A DNA stretch of 64,000 bases, taken from positions 62,001 to 126,000 of the forward strand of contig WFMF01000345.1 in assembly GCA_011033025.1 (NCBI GenBank). The letters run 5' to 3'. How positions within the stretch are numbered: the first letter of the stretch is position 1; each line of letters begins with the position of its first letter. Origin of the DNA: Beroe forskalii. Its lineage: Eukaryota > Ctenophora > Nuda > Beroida > Beroidae. Shown piece by piece: positions 1-9,960 of the stretch. The position numbers and the translations under genes are program-made. The notes under the pieces are model-generated. The model did no database searches. It saw only the letters and a program-made list of their open reading frames with translations, and had not been told where the DNA came from.

Positions 1-361
1 AAAGCTTTTCGACAGAATCAATCATTCTTGTGACGACAAATGAATTAACTGTGTCCTTATTCTTCGTTTGAAGTGCCTTTCCACATGCAACTGATATCAA
101 TAAATTCAAAACAGCTGCTGAAAGTTAACTATGTTTCAATTACAGCAACAATGGACCTAAAAGCCAAGAAATTTAAACACAATAGGAAAAGAAATAAAAT
201 CATTTGTATCACTTAATCACAAAAGTGACAGGACATCAAATACTTATTACTCTATTATCTAAGTAGAAATAATCTCATATTTATTATACACTATAAAATA
301 CATTTCTTTCAGAAACACAGGAAACACAGAAGCAAAGTACTAACAGTGCGAAATTACTCAC

Positions 362-1976
362 GTTTTTTCTTCTGAGATGGCACGATTTTGGGAATTTCAG
401 ATATTTCTCCACTATTTAGTTTCATTGTACCTATCAACAACCCTAAATATTCGTCTGTGTCCACACAATGCATCTGTGCTGCGAATTTGGCATCAAATTT
501 TTCTGCTAACAACACATTCAGGAGTCTGACTGAAGCTTCAGCAATTGGTTTTGGTGAATCCTCAATTTTCTCTTTGAAAAATACTTTGAACTGAATGCTT
601 TTCACTTGCCACTGGTTGATTATAACTTCGTCAAAAAGTATAGGAAATACATTGGTATGTTCAAATGCGACCGTTTTGTTGCACGATTTCCTACTGACCA
701 TTGTTTCACATTCTTTTTCATCACCAAGGGGAATATCATATTCCACAAAATAAGAACCTTGCTGTAACTTGTTATCAAAACGTAACTCATCTATAAATAG
801 TTTGCATTTATTCACTCTTCCAAGTGCTGTTATTTTGTTGAGACTGAGAGTGAAACTTTTTTCTTCATTTGCAATAGCAATTGATTCATCAAACTTAGAG
901 ACTTCATCAGGAACGTTTCTCATTTTATTAAGCTGTTTTGCATCTTTAGACAAATCTTCTGTTTCACTGTCAGAGGAAACTGGTGAATAACATTTTCCTC
1001 GATTATAAAACAAGTGTTCTATCAAAGATTCATCATGAATTGAACTGGAGCTTGAATTACTTGACATGCTAACATCAAGTCCATGCTTCCTCAAGACCGA
1101 ATTGACATGTTCCTTACCAAATAAAAAGTCTAAAGTATTATCAACAAGGTTTTGCTCAGATTGTGCTCCATGAAAGTCAACTTCCTGTATACACTCAGGT
1201 GATATGGTATCTATGTTTTCTTTAATTTGCTCTTGAACATTTTCTATACAATCTTGTTTTTCTAATTGTGCCATGACCAATTGTTGTTTTAAATTTCTAC
1301 TTTTTTGTAGAACCTGGCTGATAATATCGTCAATGTTGGATTTCTGGATGTTCTTTGATGGTAAAACATTCTCTTTGTCACTTACAATTCTGATAGGAGA
1401 TGAAGTGGACACTGGTAACTTTGGGGGACTACTTATTGCAGTCTGAGTCACTGGTTCCTGTGGTTTTGGATCGACATGTACTTTTGGTGCAGGAACTATG
1501 TTCATTTTAACACTAATCTTCCCAATAACACGATTTGACATTGGTATGGTTATTGTAGCATCATTCAAGATAAGATTATTTTTGGACAACTTCATAACAT
1601 CAATCTTGGCTTCACCTTGAACCTGATATGTGGCTACATCAATGAAATCCAGAGTAAGGATCTTCATATCACTCAAATAAGAAGAAAATTGTCTAGGGCC
1701 ACATTTTATAGCATACTTAGCAATTCCAGGTAGCTTATCTGAGAAGAACATGGTTCCCTGAGATTGTTCACCCCACCATTTGGCAACAATTTTCATGTTT
1801 TTCTTCACTTTTCTTCCAGTCCAAGTAAATTTATCTAGTATGAGCATAAGATAGCATCGCAATTGCCCATGAACATCTGGAGGTAAATCAGTATACACTG
1901 GAACATTTGGATTCAGGTCCTTTCTCTTTCCAGGAGTTTCACGTTTTCTCTTTGCAATAGGCTTCTCTTTTGACAT
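362..1976 (-). CDS. C2CD3: C2CD3-like centriolar protein, first coding exon (partial gene)
   Basis: C2CD3 is a C2-domain protein of centriole distal ends, needed for distal appendages and ciliogenesis. The N-terminal ~150 residues match what I remember of the family: an LPP..GQLRCYL motif, then WWGEQSQGT, then YAIKCGPRQFSSYLSDM, forming a degenerate C2-like domain. A second C2-like stretch lies near residues 375-510 (KCKLFIDELRF ... QWQVKSIQFKVFF). The middle is polar and probably disordered. I start at the ATG at 1976 (MSKEKPIAKRKRE); the frame is open upstream but has only a TTG. The frame stops at 354, but the bases there read AAC|GTGAGTAAT on the minus strand, a strong splice donor. I therefore end the exon at 362 and infer that the remaining exons lie beyond the left edge; vertebrate C2CD3 is over 2,000 aa. 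Identity is from remembered motifs. Confidence 0.75.
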
Positions 1977-2601
1977 CACTGTAGAGTTTAGGTAAGAAAT
2001 TACATCAAATAACAGTAAAATTACCAAAATTAAAAAATGAGGATATTGTATCCATTAAGAAATAAATCAAATTAGTAAATTTGAATTTAAAAATTTGTTT
2101 GTATAACCTGTAAAATTTATTATTCAGATTATTTTTCCTAACCCATATATGTTACATTTTGGACCAATTATTAAACCATGGATATAGGCCACAGATGTCA
2201 AATTTTTGACAGTTAAATTGATATTCGATAAACTGAAATTTATTAAAACAAAATGAAATCCATCAAACATAATCAAAAAGTTTTGATCACTAAATTACCT
2301 ATCAGTATTGTTACAAAAAATACTTCCTGGAACTTTCGAATCATTCATTTCACACCAAAATTGAATTTATAACTGTAGTTTTGGAGGTACAGGTCATTGA
2401 AATATAATTTGAAATTATGACATGCAAGATTAATTTTCATATAAAAAGTAAAAATTAAGTTGGAGTTATTCAGATTATTGCATAAAGACACAAATTTCCT
2501 GCACATGCATCTTCATTTGGGCAATCTGCACACATTAATACGCAATCTTACAATGTGTATATTGCATGTGGGATAATTTTCAAACTAAGGCCAAACTAAG
2601 G
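1977..2601. other. AT-rich 5' flank of the C2CD3-like gene
   Basis: No coding sequence is visible. AT-rich DNA lies between the C2CD3-like start codon and the fold-back element. The bases just upstream of the ATG (minus strand CTCTACAG|TG) could be a splice acceptor, so a 5' non-coding exon may exist further up. Confidence 0.5.
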
Positions 2602-3140
2602 AGTCAAAACACAATGGGCGGGAAGCGGAGTAGAAGAATAAACTTGAACACAAAATAAAAAGCCGTCATTATAGGGATATTTCGACATATGCTTTATGCC
2701 ATTTTCAACCTGAATTTAGATTTATTATACAATGCTAACAAGCGAATATATAATTGTTATTGCCTACAAGCACGCTGAAGATGATCTTTTAAACTGGTAA
2801 ATTTAAACTAGACGACCTTACACACAAAATCACAAAATATGTTACATAACGTAGCAAACCAACAAGAAATTAATAAATTATTATCTTATGTAATCACTGA
2901 TGAAATGTACTAGATAAAGTGTTAAAAACCGATACAAAATCAATGCATTCATACAAAGCAGTACTTAGAAAATGTTGAGCGGAATCGACCACTCCTGCGT
3001 ATTAAGTGTCTGTTTTCTACCTAATTTGAGCATAATACTCTCCATATAGCGAAGCCGAAGATCGTGTGAACATCTTCCAAGGATTTCAGTGTCCTTGAAG
3101 TCAAATTCACACTCGGGATCACCCGTTTCGGATATGTAAA

Positions 3141-3398
3141 TCTGGAGTAATATATTACACTAAATGTAAAAAATGTGGGCCGAGTGCGGCTTATTTGGGT
3201 AAAACCAAAAACACAGTTTACGAAAGATTTTACGGTTCTAACGGTCATCTTAATGCTAGGACTAAGAATAGTGCCCTTCATTTGCACATATCCGAAACGG
3301 GTGATCCCGAGTGTGAATTTGACTTCAAGGACACTGAAATCCTTGGAAGATGTTCACACGATCTTGTATATGGAGAGTATTATGCTCAAATTAGGTAG
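3141..3398 (+). pseudogene. GIY-YIG endonuclease C-terminal fragment of a Penelope-like element
   Basis: An 86-codon frame ends in TAG at 3398 and has no start codon of its own. It reads GVIYYTKCKKCG, then AYLGKTKNTVYERFYGSNG, then a histidine-containing segment (ALHLHISETGD), then FKDTEILG. The GVIY ... YLGKT ... ERF order and the CxxC knuckle are the GIY-YIG nuclease fold as found at the C-terminus of Penelope-like polyproteins. The upstream RT is missing, so this is a non-autonomous relic. The end of the frame is also present in inverted form in the left arm, where the bottom strand repeats the same peptide. Family assignment rests on motif order only. Confidence 0.65.
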
Positions 3399-3729
3399 AA
3401 AACAGACACTTAATACGCAGGAGTGGTCGATTCCGCTCAACATTTTCTAAGTACTGCTTTGTACGAATGCATTGATTTTGTATCGGTTTTTAACACTTTA
3501 TCTAGTACATTTCATCAGTGATTGCATTGGATAATGGTTTATTAATTTCTTGTTGGTTTGCTACGTTATGTAACGTATTTTTGTGATTTTGTGTGTAAGG
3601 TCGTCTAGTTTAAATTTACCAGTTTAAAAGATCATCTTCAGCGTGCTTGTAGGCAATAACTATTATATATTCGCTTGTTAGCATTGTATAATAAATCTAA
3701 ATTCAGGTTGAAAATGGCATAAAGCATAT

Positions 3730-4333
3730 CGTCACCTAAATATAGAAAGGGCCTATGTTAATATAGGCCCTTTTAATTTGTTTTGACATTTTCAGAATCC
3801 ACATCAACATACCTATCATGTCCCAAAATATCGAAGATATTTGACGTAAAATACCGACCCTTGATTTTTTAAAAAGGGCCTAAGTCAACATAGGCCCCAG
3901 AATTTTATGTCATTATACCATCCCATGAAACTTAGAAAAGGGGCCTATGTTAACATAGACCCCATATTTTTCGTGGTTCAAGTTTGTTTCATTGCGTAGA
4001 AAGAGAAAGGTCCTAAGTAAATATAGGTCATATTTTTTCAGTATAATTTTTGAAACATTAAAAGGGCCTATGTTAACATAGGCCCCCAAAATATTGGAAA
4101 ATTGGATAATTTGTTGCGTAAAAAGGGCCTATATCAGTTTTTAAGTCCCCACCAAAAATTCTACAAAGACATCAATGGTTGCAAATCATCTAATATCAAT
4201 GCTTTAGACACTGAAGAAGTAATATAATTCAAATTCTGACCTAATTTCCGAACATTGTGGCCAATATTCAGTTTTTATCGATTATCTCAAAACACGTTTT
4301 TTCGACATAGGCCCTTTCTATGTTTAGGTGACG
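3730..4333. mobile_element. 604-bp MITE with 29-bp TIRs and internal palindrome array, nested in the fold-back element
   Basis: The ends are inverted copies: CGTCACCTAAATATAGAAAG at 3730, and the reverse complement at 4333, with one mismatch in 29 bp. ATAT at 3726-3729 and 4334-4337 flanks the element and occurs once in the undisturbed left arm (AGCATATGTCG), so it is a 4-bp target duplication. The interior carries about six variants of the palindrome GGGCCTATGTTAACATAGGC (near 3750, 3878, 3941, 4009, 4064 and 4125), and the TIR itself contains half of it. No ORF of significance is present. This looks like a non-autonomous DNA transposon; the superfamily is unknown to me. Confidence 0.8.
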
Positions 4334-4465
4334 ATATGTCGAAATATCCCTATAATGACGGCTTTTTATTTTGTGTTCAAGTCAAAACACAATATTGTTC
4401 ACAATGTATGAAGCCATCTAGAATCGAAAGTGAATAGAGTTAGAGCCAAAGCCTTATTATTAACT

Positions 4466-4591
4466 GTGTGTCACAAGAATCAGATTTAATTCTATATATG
4501 GCACTCTTGGTACATATACCTTTCTCGTTCAACGAGATATACCAAGAGTGCCATATATAAGTATATAGAATTAAATTTGATACACACGGCG
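4466..4591. repeat. Short fold-back hairpin
   Basis: Arms of about 35 nt (around 4478-4513 and 4538-4577) are reverse complements. The core is TATATGGCACTCTTGGTA facing TACCAAGAGTGCCATATA, with TTTAATTCTATATA outside it and a loop of roughly 25 nt. The outermost bases (CTGTGTGTCA and its partner TGATACACACGG) also nearly pair. It is probably a small MITE or foldback element. Confidence 0.7.
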
Positions 4592-4646
4592 GAACATAGC
4601 ACTGTTAGCCACATATATAAGCGATCGAGAATTGACTGAAAGTAGG

Positions 4647-4717
4647 GGGAAGATAGCTCAATTGGTAGAGCACTGACCGGCAATCAGAAGTCGTGGGTTC
4701 AAGCCCCACTCGCCCTG
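4647..4717 (+). tRNA. tRNA-like sequence (anticodon position GGC, Ala-type); probably a degenerate tRNA or SINE head
   Basis: A clear A box (TAGCTCAATTGGTAGAGCA) and B box (GGGTTCAAGCCCC) are present, with a perfect 5-bp T stem (GTGGG/CCCAC) and D stem (GCTC/GAGC). The anticodon arm has 4 pairs plus one mismatch. Its loop CCGGCAA puts GGC at positions 34-36, which would read the Ala codon GCC, but position 33 is C instead of the invariant U. The acceptor stem (GGGAAGA/TCGCCCT) has two mismatches. These defects argue against a working tRNA. No intron or terminal T-run is obvious. It lies about 400 bp from the 3' end of the AlaRS gene, which I take as coincidence. Confidence 0.5.
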
Positions 4718-5120
4718 CTCATTTTCAGATCACCAAGTTTGTATGTGTGACTAGAGGCAGGGTGAATTACAAATGTCACAAGAATCTAGTCCTAAAACTA
4801 CAAAAGTCTATCATGAACGGTGAAGTACCACATTTTTGACATTAAGTTTTTAAAGTTTTAAGGAGGTGGATTCTATATTTTGATTAAAAATCATTTGCTG
4901 GTTTAATATATAACTATTAAATTATCGAGAGTCACTTATAATTCATTGTGATCATAGTGCAGTTGGTATACTTGTATAAATATGGAACTAACAAATGCCA
5001 TGAAAAATTTAGAAAATAGATTATTTAGGTCACACATAAATGAATCACAATTTTAAATGAAAATTTAAATAAATAGCCATGGAACAGCATTTTCAACAAA
5101 CTACTTCAATATGAATGGCA
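4718..5120. other. AT-rich 3' flank of the AlaRS gene
   Basis: No coding sequence is seen. The minus-strand gene ends at 5121, so its 3' untranslated region should lie here. Confidence 0.4.
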
Positions 5121-8100
5121 TTAGTGGAGTTTACTTTCAACGAATTGTTTTGCAATATTTTTGATCTCTTCAAGTTTTGCAGCACCTTTTCCACTGCCTT
5201 GTGCATATAGATCCTTTCCCCCACATTTTGCATTGATTAAAGAGGAAAATGAAGATAAACATTCATCAGCTCTGAGAGAATGTGCAGCAGATACCTTTTT
5301 AGGTACTAAACAGTGGAAAAATATGTCATCATCATTCAAGCCAAATATTACAGCAACTGTATCAGGTGATTTCTTCCTCATTTCTTTCAGCCCTTCTGAT
5401 ATCCCTTTGCTTGTTCCCTTGGATGATAAAATCTCAACAATAAAAGGATCCCCCTTTTTCTCTTTGATAAGATTGCTAATTTCAGCAGAATTTTGATTCA
5501 CTAAAGCCTTGTCAGATTCGAATTTCATCTTATCAAGCTTAGCTTTTATACCAGCAATTGCATCCCTTATCTTATCCCTTCTCCAAGCTGGAATAGTTGC
5601 CTTATCATTCTTTTGTATCATAGAATTAATAGACAATATGATATCACTATATTCATATTTTCCACTATTCACATGGGATATTATTTCATCAGCTTCCTGT
5701 TGTAAGACATTTCCCTTCAAAATAGCTGCAATGGCCTCATCTCCAGTAACTGCAATTATACGTCTGACTCCATTACTAATGGGCTTTTCACTTATAACTG
5801 TGAAATTTTCCATATGTCCAGCCCTAAGCAAATGAGTCCCTCCACAAAATTCAACACTAGTTACACTTCCTGCAGGGGCTGTAGGATCAGCAACTAGCTC
5901 TTTAACATCTATTCCAACAGAAACAACACGTACTGGATCAGGGTATGTCTCATCAAACATAGCACGAAGTCCTTGAATCTCTCTAGCAATACCCAGGGGA
6001 GCATTTTTAGCATAAACAATACCATTCTTATTGATGAAATCATTAACCACAATATCTACACCTTCCAGTTGCTCAGTTGAGAGAGGTGTTTTGTATGAGA
6101 AGTCAAAACGTAGTCTATCATCAGTAACTAATGACCCCTTTTGGTCAGCATCCCCACAGTGCTTACGAAGAGCAAAGTTCAGCAGGTGGGTTGCAGTGTG
6201 ATTGTTCATGATCTTTCTTCTTTTTGGAAAATCAAATGTTACTTCAACTTGGTTCCCAACAGCTATGTTCCCTTCAACTATACCTTTATGAAGAATATAT
6301 CCAGCTTTCACTTGAACATTATTAACCAGGATCCCAGAATCAGAATCACAAATAGACATGAAACCAGTATCATAAATTTGACCTCCTTGCTCAGCATACA
6401 TACAGGTTTTGTCAAGAATTATTGCAGCTCTATCTCCAGATTCAGCAGATTGGACAAATTTCCCTCCACATCTGATGGCTTTTATAGTTGCCGTTACATT
6501 TTCAAAAGTATATGAACCATTGTCATCAGCTGTGTAACTATATTTATAGATGTCATTGGTTGGGCTGATGCCAGATTTTTGAAGTTCACTTATCCCATGT
6601 ACATCAATATCTGTTTTATCATCATCTATTAGTCCTCCACAGCGAGACATATTTTGAGCTTTTTCCTTTGCAACTTCATAACCTTCACAGTCAACTTTGA
6701 GTCCTCTTTCTTCTGCCATTAAACAGGTCAGATCAAGAGGGAATCCAAATGTATCATAAAGTCTCCAAACAACATCACCTGGCATAGTTTGTCCTTTGAG
6801 GGAATCTGCAGTCTTATCAAATAATCTTTTCCCATAATTCAATGTCTTAAGAAATTGTGCCTCTTCTCTATTTATAATGTCCATTGTATACTGGGGATCT
6901 TTCATTAGTTCAGGGAATTCAGCCTTAAGAATTTCATTCACAACTGGAACTAATGAGGCAAAAAATCCAGGTCTTGCATTAAGCTTTTCTACAGCATACC
7001 TCACAGCACGTCGAAGTATACGTCTTAGAACATAACCCCTTCCAACATTATCAGGCATGCCACCATCACAAATTGCAACAGTGATAGTTCTTGCATGATC
7101 TGCAAGAACCCTATAAGCCATATCAATCCCATCAACATCATCAGCCCCAACTTTTCCTGTATATGGACGGGCTTGGGTACCTTTCTGAATAGCATCAAAA
7201 ATAGGCATAAAGAGGTCTGTATCATAGTTTGAGGACTTTCCTTGTAATACTGACACAATTCTTTCAAGGCCAAGACCAGTATCAACATGCTTGTCTGGAA
7301 GAGGAGTAAGGGACTGATCAGGTTCTCTGTTATATTGGATGAACACTAAATTCCAAACTTCTAGTACATCAGGATCATCCATGTTAACAAGATCAGCAGC
7401 ATTCCTATTACCTATTCTATCATAATGGATTTCAGAACAAGGACCACATGGACCAGTATCACCCATCTCCCAAAAGTTATCTTTGCAATCAAAAGGCAAA
7501 ACTCTTTCAGGAGGTAAACCCTGTTCAAGCCAGTAATTCTTAGCTTCATTATCTGGTTCTAATCCTAGTTTTTCATCACCACCAAAGTATGTGACATACA
7601 TACGATCCTTCTCAAGTCCCCAAACATTTGTTAACAAATCCCAAGACATTTCAATAATGCCCTTCTTAAAGTAGTCTCCAAATGACCATGTTCCCATCAT
7701 CTCAAAGAATGTGTGGTGATAGACATCTTTCCCAACATCATCAAGATCATTATGTTTTCCTCCAGCCCTGATGCATTTCTGAGAATTGGCAACACGTTTC
7801 CATTTTGACATGTCACTGTTTGGATCTACTGTTCCTAAAAAGATAGGCTTAAACTGATTCATTCCAGCATTAGCAAACAGTAGAGTAGGATCATCATGAG
7901 GTACAACACTAGAAGAGTGAACTTCAATATGATTGTGTTTGTCTTTGAAGTAGTCAACAAATGATCTTCTTATTTCACTAGCAGTTCTTGGAGTTGGCTT
8001 GGCAAAATATGGCATTCCATTGCTTTGCATATATCTGATATGACTTGCCCATCGCTTCACATGAACACCATCACAGCTAGAAACTTTTGACAATGTCTGA

Positions 8101-8183
8101 TCATCATCAAGGCTATAGTGATATCCACTGATATAACTCCTTGTAGCAAGATATTTATTAAGATCCTTGATTGTTGTAGCCAT
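5121..8183 (-). CDS. AARS1: Alanyl-tRNA synthetase, cytosolic type, with N-terminal eEF1B/GST-C-like extension
   Basis: Charges tRNA-Ala with alanine, using ATP. The uninterrupted frame gives 1,020 aa from the ATG at 8183; another ATG at 8219 adds 12 residues (MRLFVQHLGCKK). Visible parts in order: an extension of ~60 residues (DLNKYLATRSYISGYHYSLD ... VKRWASHI) resembling the N-terminal GST-C-like helical domain of eEF1B; the class II catalytic domain (RRSFVDYF, LLFANAGMNQFKPIFLG, TFFEMMGTWSFGDYFK, GCTGPCGPCSEI-type loop); the editing domain with zinc ligands (NHTATHLL and CGGTHL); and the C-Ala domain ending in GGKDLYAQGSGKG. Human cytosolic AlaRS is 968 aa and lacks the extension. No introns are seen, unlike its multi-exon neighbours. 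The upstream ATG could supply a different N-terminus, for instance for organelle targeting; this is speculation. Confidence 0.95.
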   Translation of the reverse strand: MATTIKDLNKYLATRSYISGYHYSLDDDQTLSKVSSCDGVHVKRWASHIRYMQSNGMPYFAKPTPRTASEIRRSFVDYFKDKHNHIEVHSSSVVPHDDPTLLFANAGMNQFKPIFLGTVDPNSDMSKWKRVANSQKCIRAGGKHNDLDDVGKDVYHHTFFEMMGTWSFGDYFKKGIIEMSWDLLTNVWGLEKDRMYVTYFGGDEKLGLEPDNEAKNYWLEQGLPPERVLPFDCKDNFWEMGDTGPCGPCSEIHYDRIGNRNAADLVNMDDPDVLEVWNLVFIQYNREPDQSLTPLPDKHVDTGLGLERIVSVLQGKSSNYDTDLFMPIFDAIQKGTQARPYTGKVGADDVDGIDMAYRVLADHARTITVAICDGGMPDNVGRGYVLRRILRRAVRYAVEKLNARPGFFASLVPVVNEILKAEFPELMKDPQYTMDIINREEAQFLKTLNYGKRLFDKTADSLKGQTMPGDVVWRLYDTFGFPLDLTCLMAEERGLKVDCEGYEVAKEKAQNMSRCGGLIDDDKTDIDVHGISELQKSGISPTNDIYKYSYTADDNGSYTFENVTATIKAIRCGGKFVQSAESGDRAAIILDKTCMYAEQGGQIYDTGFMSICDSDSGILVNNVQVKAGYILHKGIVEGNIAVGNQVEVTFDFPKRRKIMNNHTATHLLNFALRKHCGDADQKGSLVTDDRLRFDFSYKTPLSTEQLEGVDIVVNDFINKNGIVYAKNAPLGIAREIQGLRAMFDETYPDPVRVVSVGIDVKELVADPTAPAGSVTSVEFCGGTHLLRAGHMENFTVISEKPISNGVRRIIAVTGDEAIAAILKGNVLQQEADEIISHVNSGKYEYSDIILSINSMIQKNDKATIPAWRRDKIRDAIAGIKAKLDKMKFESDKALVNQNSAEISNLIKEKKGDPFIVEILSSKGTSKGISEGLKEMRKKSPDTVAVIFGLNDDDIFFHCLVPKKVSAAHSLRADECLSSFSSLINAKCGGKDLYAQGSGKGAAKLEEIKNIAKQFVESKLH

Positions 8184-9146
8184 TTTCTTGCACCCTAGAT
8201 GCTGAACAAAAAGTCTCATCAAGTTTTCATAATACTTTCAATCTCAAAAGCAAACATTTCAATTGCTACCTGTTCAGTAAATTTCATGAAGAATTGTTAA
8301 ATGTCAGAAAGGGAAATTATGTTTTTACATGGATAGTTGCATCACAATGAATTGGATAACATGCATTTTTAATCATTGCTTGCATTTTCTGTATTGCTTT
8401 GAATTTATTAAAAATCTCCTGGGAGTGTCAAATTTCCGAGGAGTGTCAAATATTATTTTTTGCAAAAGCACCAAACATTCATAATGGATAGCATAATAAA
8501 TAAAAAAATCAATTATTTCATCTGAAGAATATCTCTGCAGAACAAGGGATTTAAATAGTAAAATAAAATTTATAAAAAGTCCTGAGTATTGTAGATGAAC
8601 CTAATGGGAGTGGACCAGGCTCAAAAAGCAATCACATACAGAATAGTAGCTCCAACCAATGTCTATAGCAAATCAACACAGGCATGCATACTCAAAACTG
8701 AATCTGGCAGGTGGCACAAATGAAATCAAAGGCTATTTTACTATTTAATTTAGGACAAATGAACCTTTTATGGTTAATGACGTGCCTTATACAGTTTTGA
8801 ATTCTCTTGAACTTCATAATGTAGCACAATAAATAATAAATAAATAGCAATAATGACCTAATCCAATGTATTATCTATAGAGGTTGCTTCAGTGGGGTTA
8901 TACTCAAGAGTCACATTGTTTGAAATTGATTTGAGTAAATTCTGATATTTCTCTTATATTGCGAATTCGTTTAGTGAAACAAAGAGTTATTAATCAAAAA
9001 TATGGTCGACATCATCTATCATGTATCAGTTCTGAAATTTAAAATTAGTTATTCAAGAGGCAAAATCGGAAAATTATCAAAATATACATTAAATTATTGG
9101 TAAGTCTACGTATACAGTATACTATGTTACAAATACTTGTCTGGCG
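8184..9146. other. AT-rich 5' flank of the AlaRS gene
   Basis: No ORF or recognisable RNA gene is seen. The AlaRS promoter should be near 8230-8500, but I see no defined element. Confidence 0.4.
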
Positions 9147-9960
9147 TTGACAGACCCTCTCGAGAATCAGCGCCGCGCGCGCAGCCGCGGCGCTGATTCT
9201 CATCGCGGCTGGCGTCAGCGGGTTGCTCTAACCAGATCCCTAGTTTTACGCGCGCGCCGCGCCTTGCTCCGACACCCCTGGTTAGGGGAAGTCAGCGGGT
9301 CATACATCGTACGACATGGACAAGTTACTCCATGTTACGGAGCCTTATTTTGCGCGCGCGAGCGCGCTTCTTCAAGCTCGCGAACAAACAGGGACACGTC
9401 GTAACATGTGGTAAAATACATGTCAGACATTGTACAATCAAACATTGAAACTCTAAACATCAACATGACAAAGCATACATAAAAGGCAACTTAATAACCT
9501 ATTTTGCGCGCATGTTTAGAGACTTTTCGAAGAAAACACCCCGCGGAACGCCATTGGACCCGCGCGCCATCGCGTGTGCGACTGCAGATGACTGGTCTCA
9601 CTTCAAATTGAAGCTGTTTCTCATGATATTTCTCAATTTCTTACATTTTTAAACCAAAAGAAAAAAGAATAGTTGCAGATTGTTTTCTTTTTTGTTTCAT
9701 GAAATTTCATAAAATGGTGCGCGCGCGGCGGGCTAACAATGCTAGAAATGGTCGCGAATTGATGCGAAAATTTCCTCCAATCTTTCAGACAAATCGGATC
9801 ATAACTTTCTTATCTTTTGGGTTTGAAAAATTTGGCTATTACTGTCCGAAGCCGCATAAAATTTTCTTTCGTTTGGTGAAGATTTCAGTGAGCCGCGCAC
9901 TCAAGTTTGTGATATCTCGATGTACAACCGCGCTTGCGGAGTAAATGTTTTGTCTGGTAA
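9147..9960. repeat. CpG-rich dispersed repeat, copy 1
   Basis: Islands of GCGCGC in otherwise AT-rich DNA. The tract contains a perfect hairpin (9162-9177 pairing with 9186-9201) and the phrase GCGAACAAACAGGGACAC (near 9380), which recurs at about 26645 in another CpG-rich tract. Similar tracts occur near 25430, 26580-26830, 41645-42010 and 42540-42990. No convincing coding frame is present. It is probably one repeat family that has kept its CpGs. Confidence 0.55.
9162..9201. repeat. Perfect 16-bp GC-rich hairpin
   Basis: GAGAATCAGCGCCGCG is followed after 8 nt by its exact reverse complement CGCGGCGCTGATTCTC. It may be the terminus or a structural element of the CpG-rich repeat. Confidence 0.9.

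Larger units (their letters stand above)
2602..4393 (+). mobile_element. Penelope-like fold-back retroelement copy with target-site duplication
   Basis: Two inverted arms of nearly 500 bp, 2642-3136 and 3297-4382, are near-perfect reverse complements around a ~160-bp spacer. The right arm is split by a later insertion (3730-4333). The direct repeat AGTCAAAACACAAT occurs at 2602-2615 and 4380-4393 and is read as a 14-bp target-site duplication. A 25-bp stretch (2616-2640) is present only on the left. The spacer and right arm encode a GIY-YIG endonuclease end (see 3141-3398), the C-terminal module of Penelope-like elements. Such elements often carry a partial inverted copy at the 5' end, which fits. 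No reverse transcriptase is visible, so this is a 5'-truncated copy. Confidence 0.75.

Noticed and set aside
1977-2027. N-terminal extension of the C2CD3-like protein (VILLLFDVISYLNSTV)
   Set aside because: The frame there begins with TTG, and a likely splice acceptor sits just before the ATG at 1976.
2880-2940. CTGATGA core in the fold-back arms, considered as a hammerhead ribozyme (common in Penelope-like elements)
   Set aside because: I could not find the matching GAAA and stem pairings at the required spacing; a covariance-model search would settle it.
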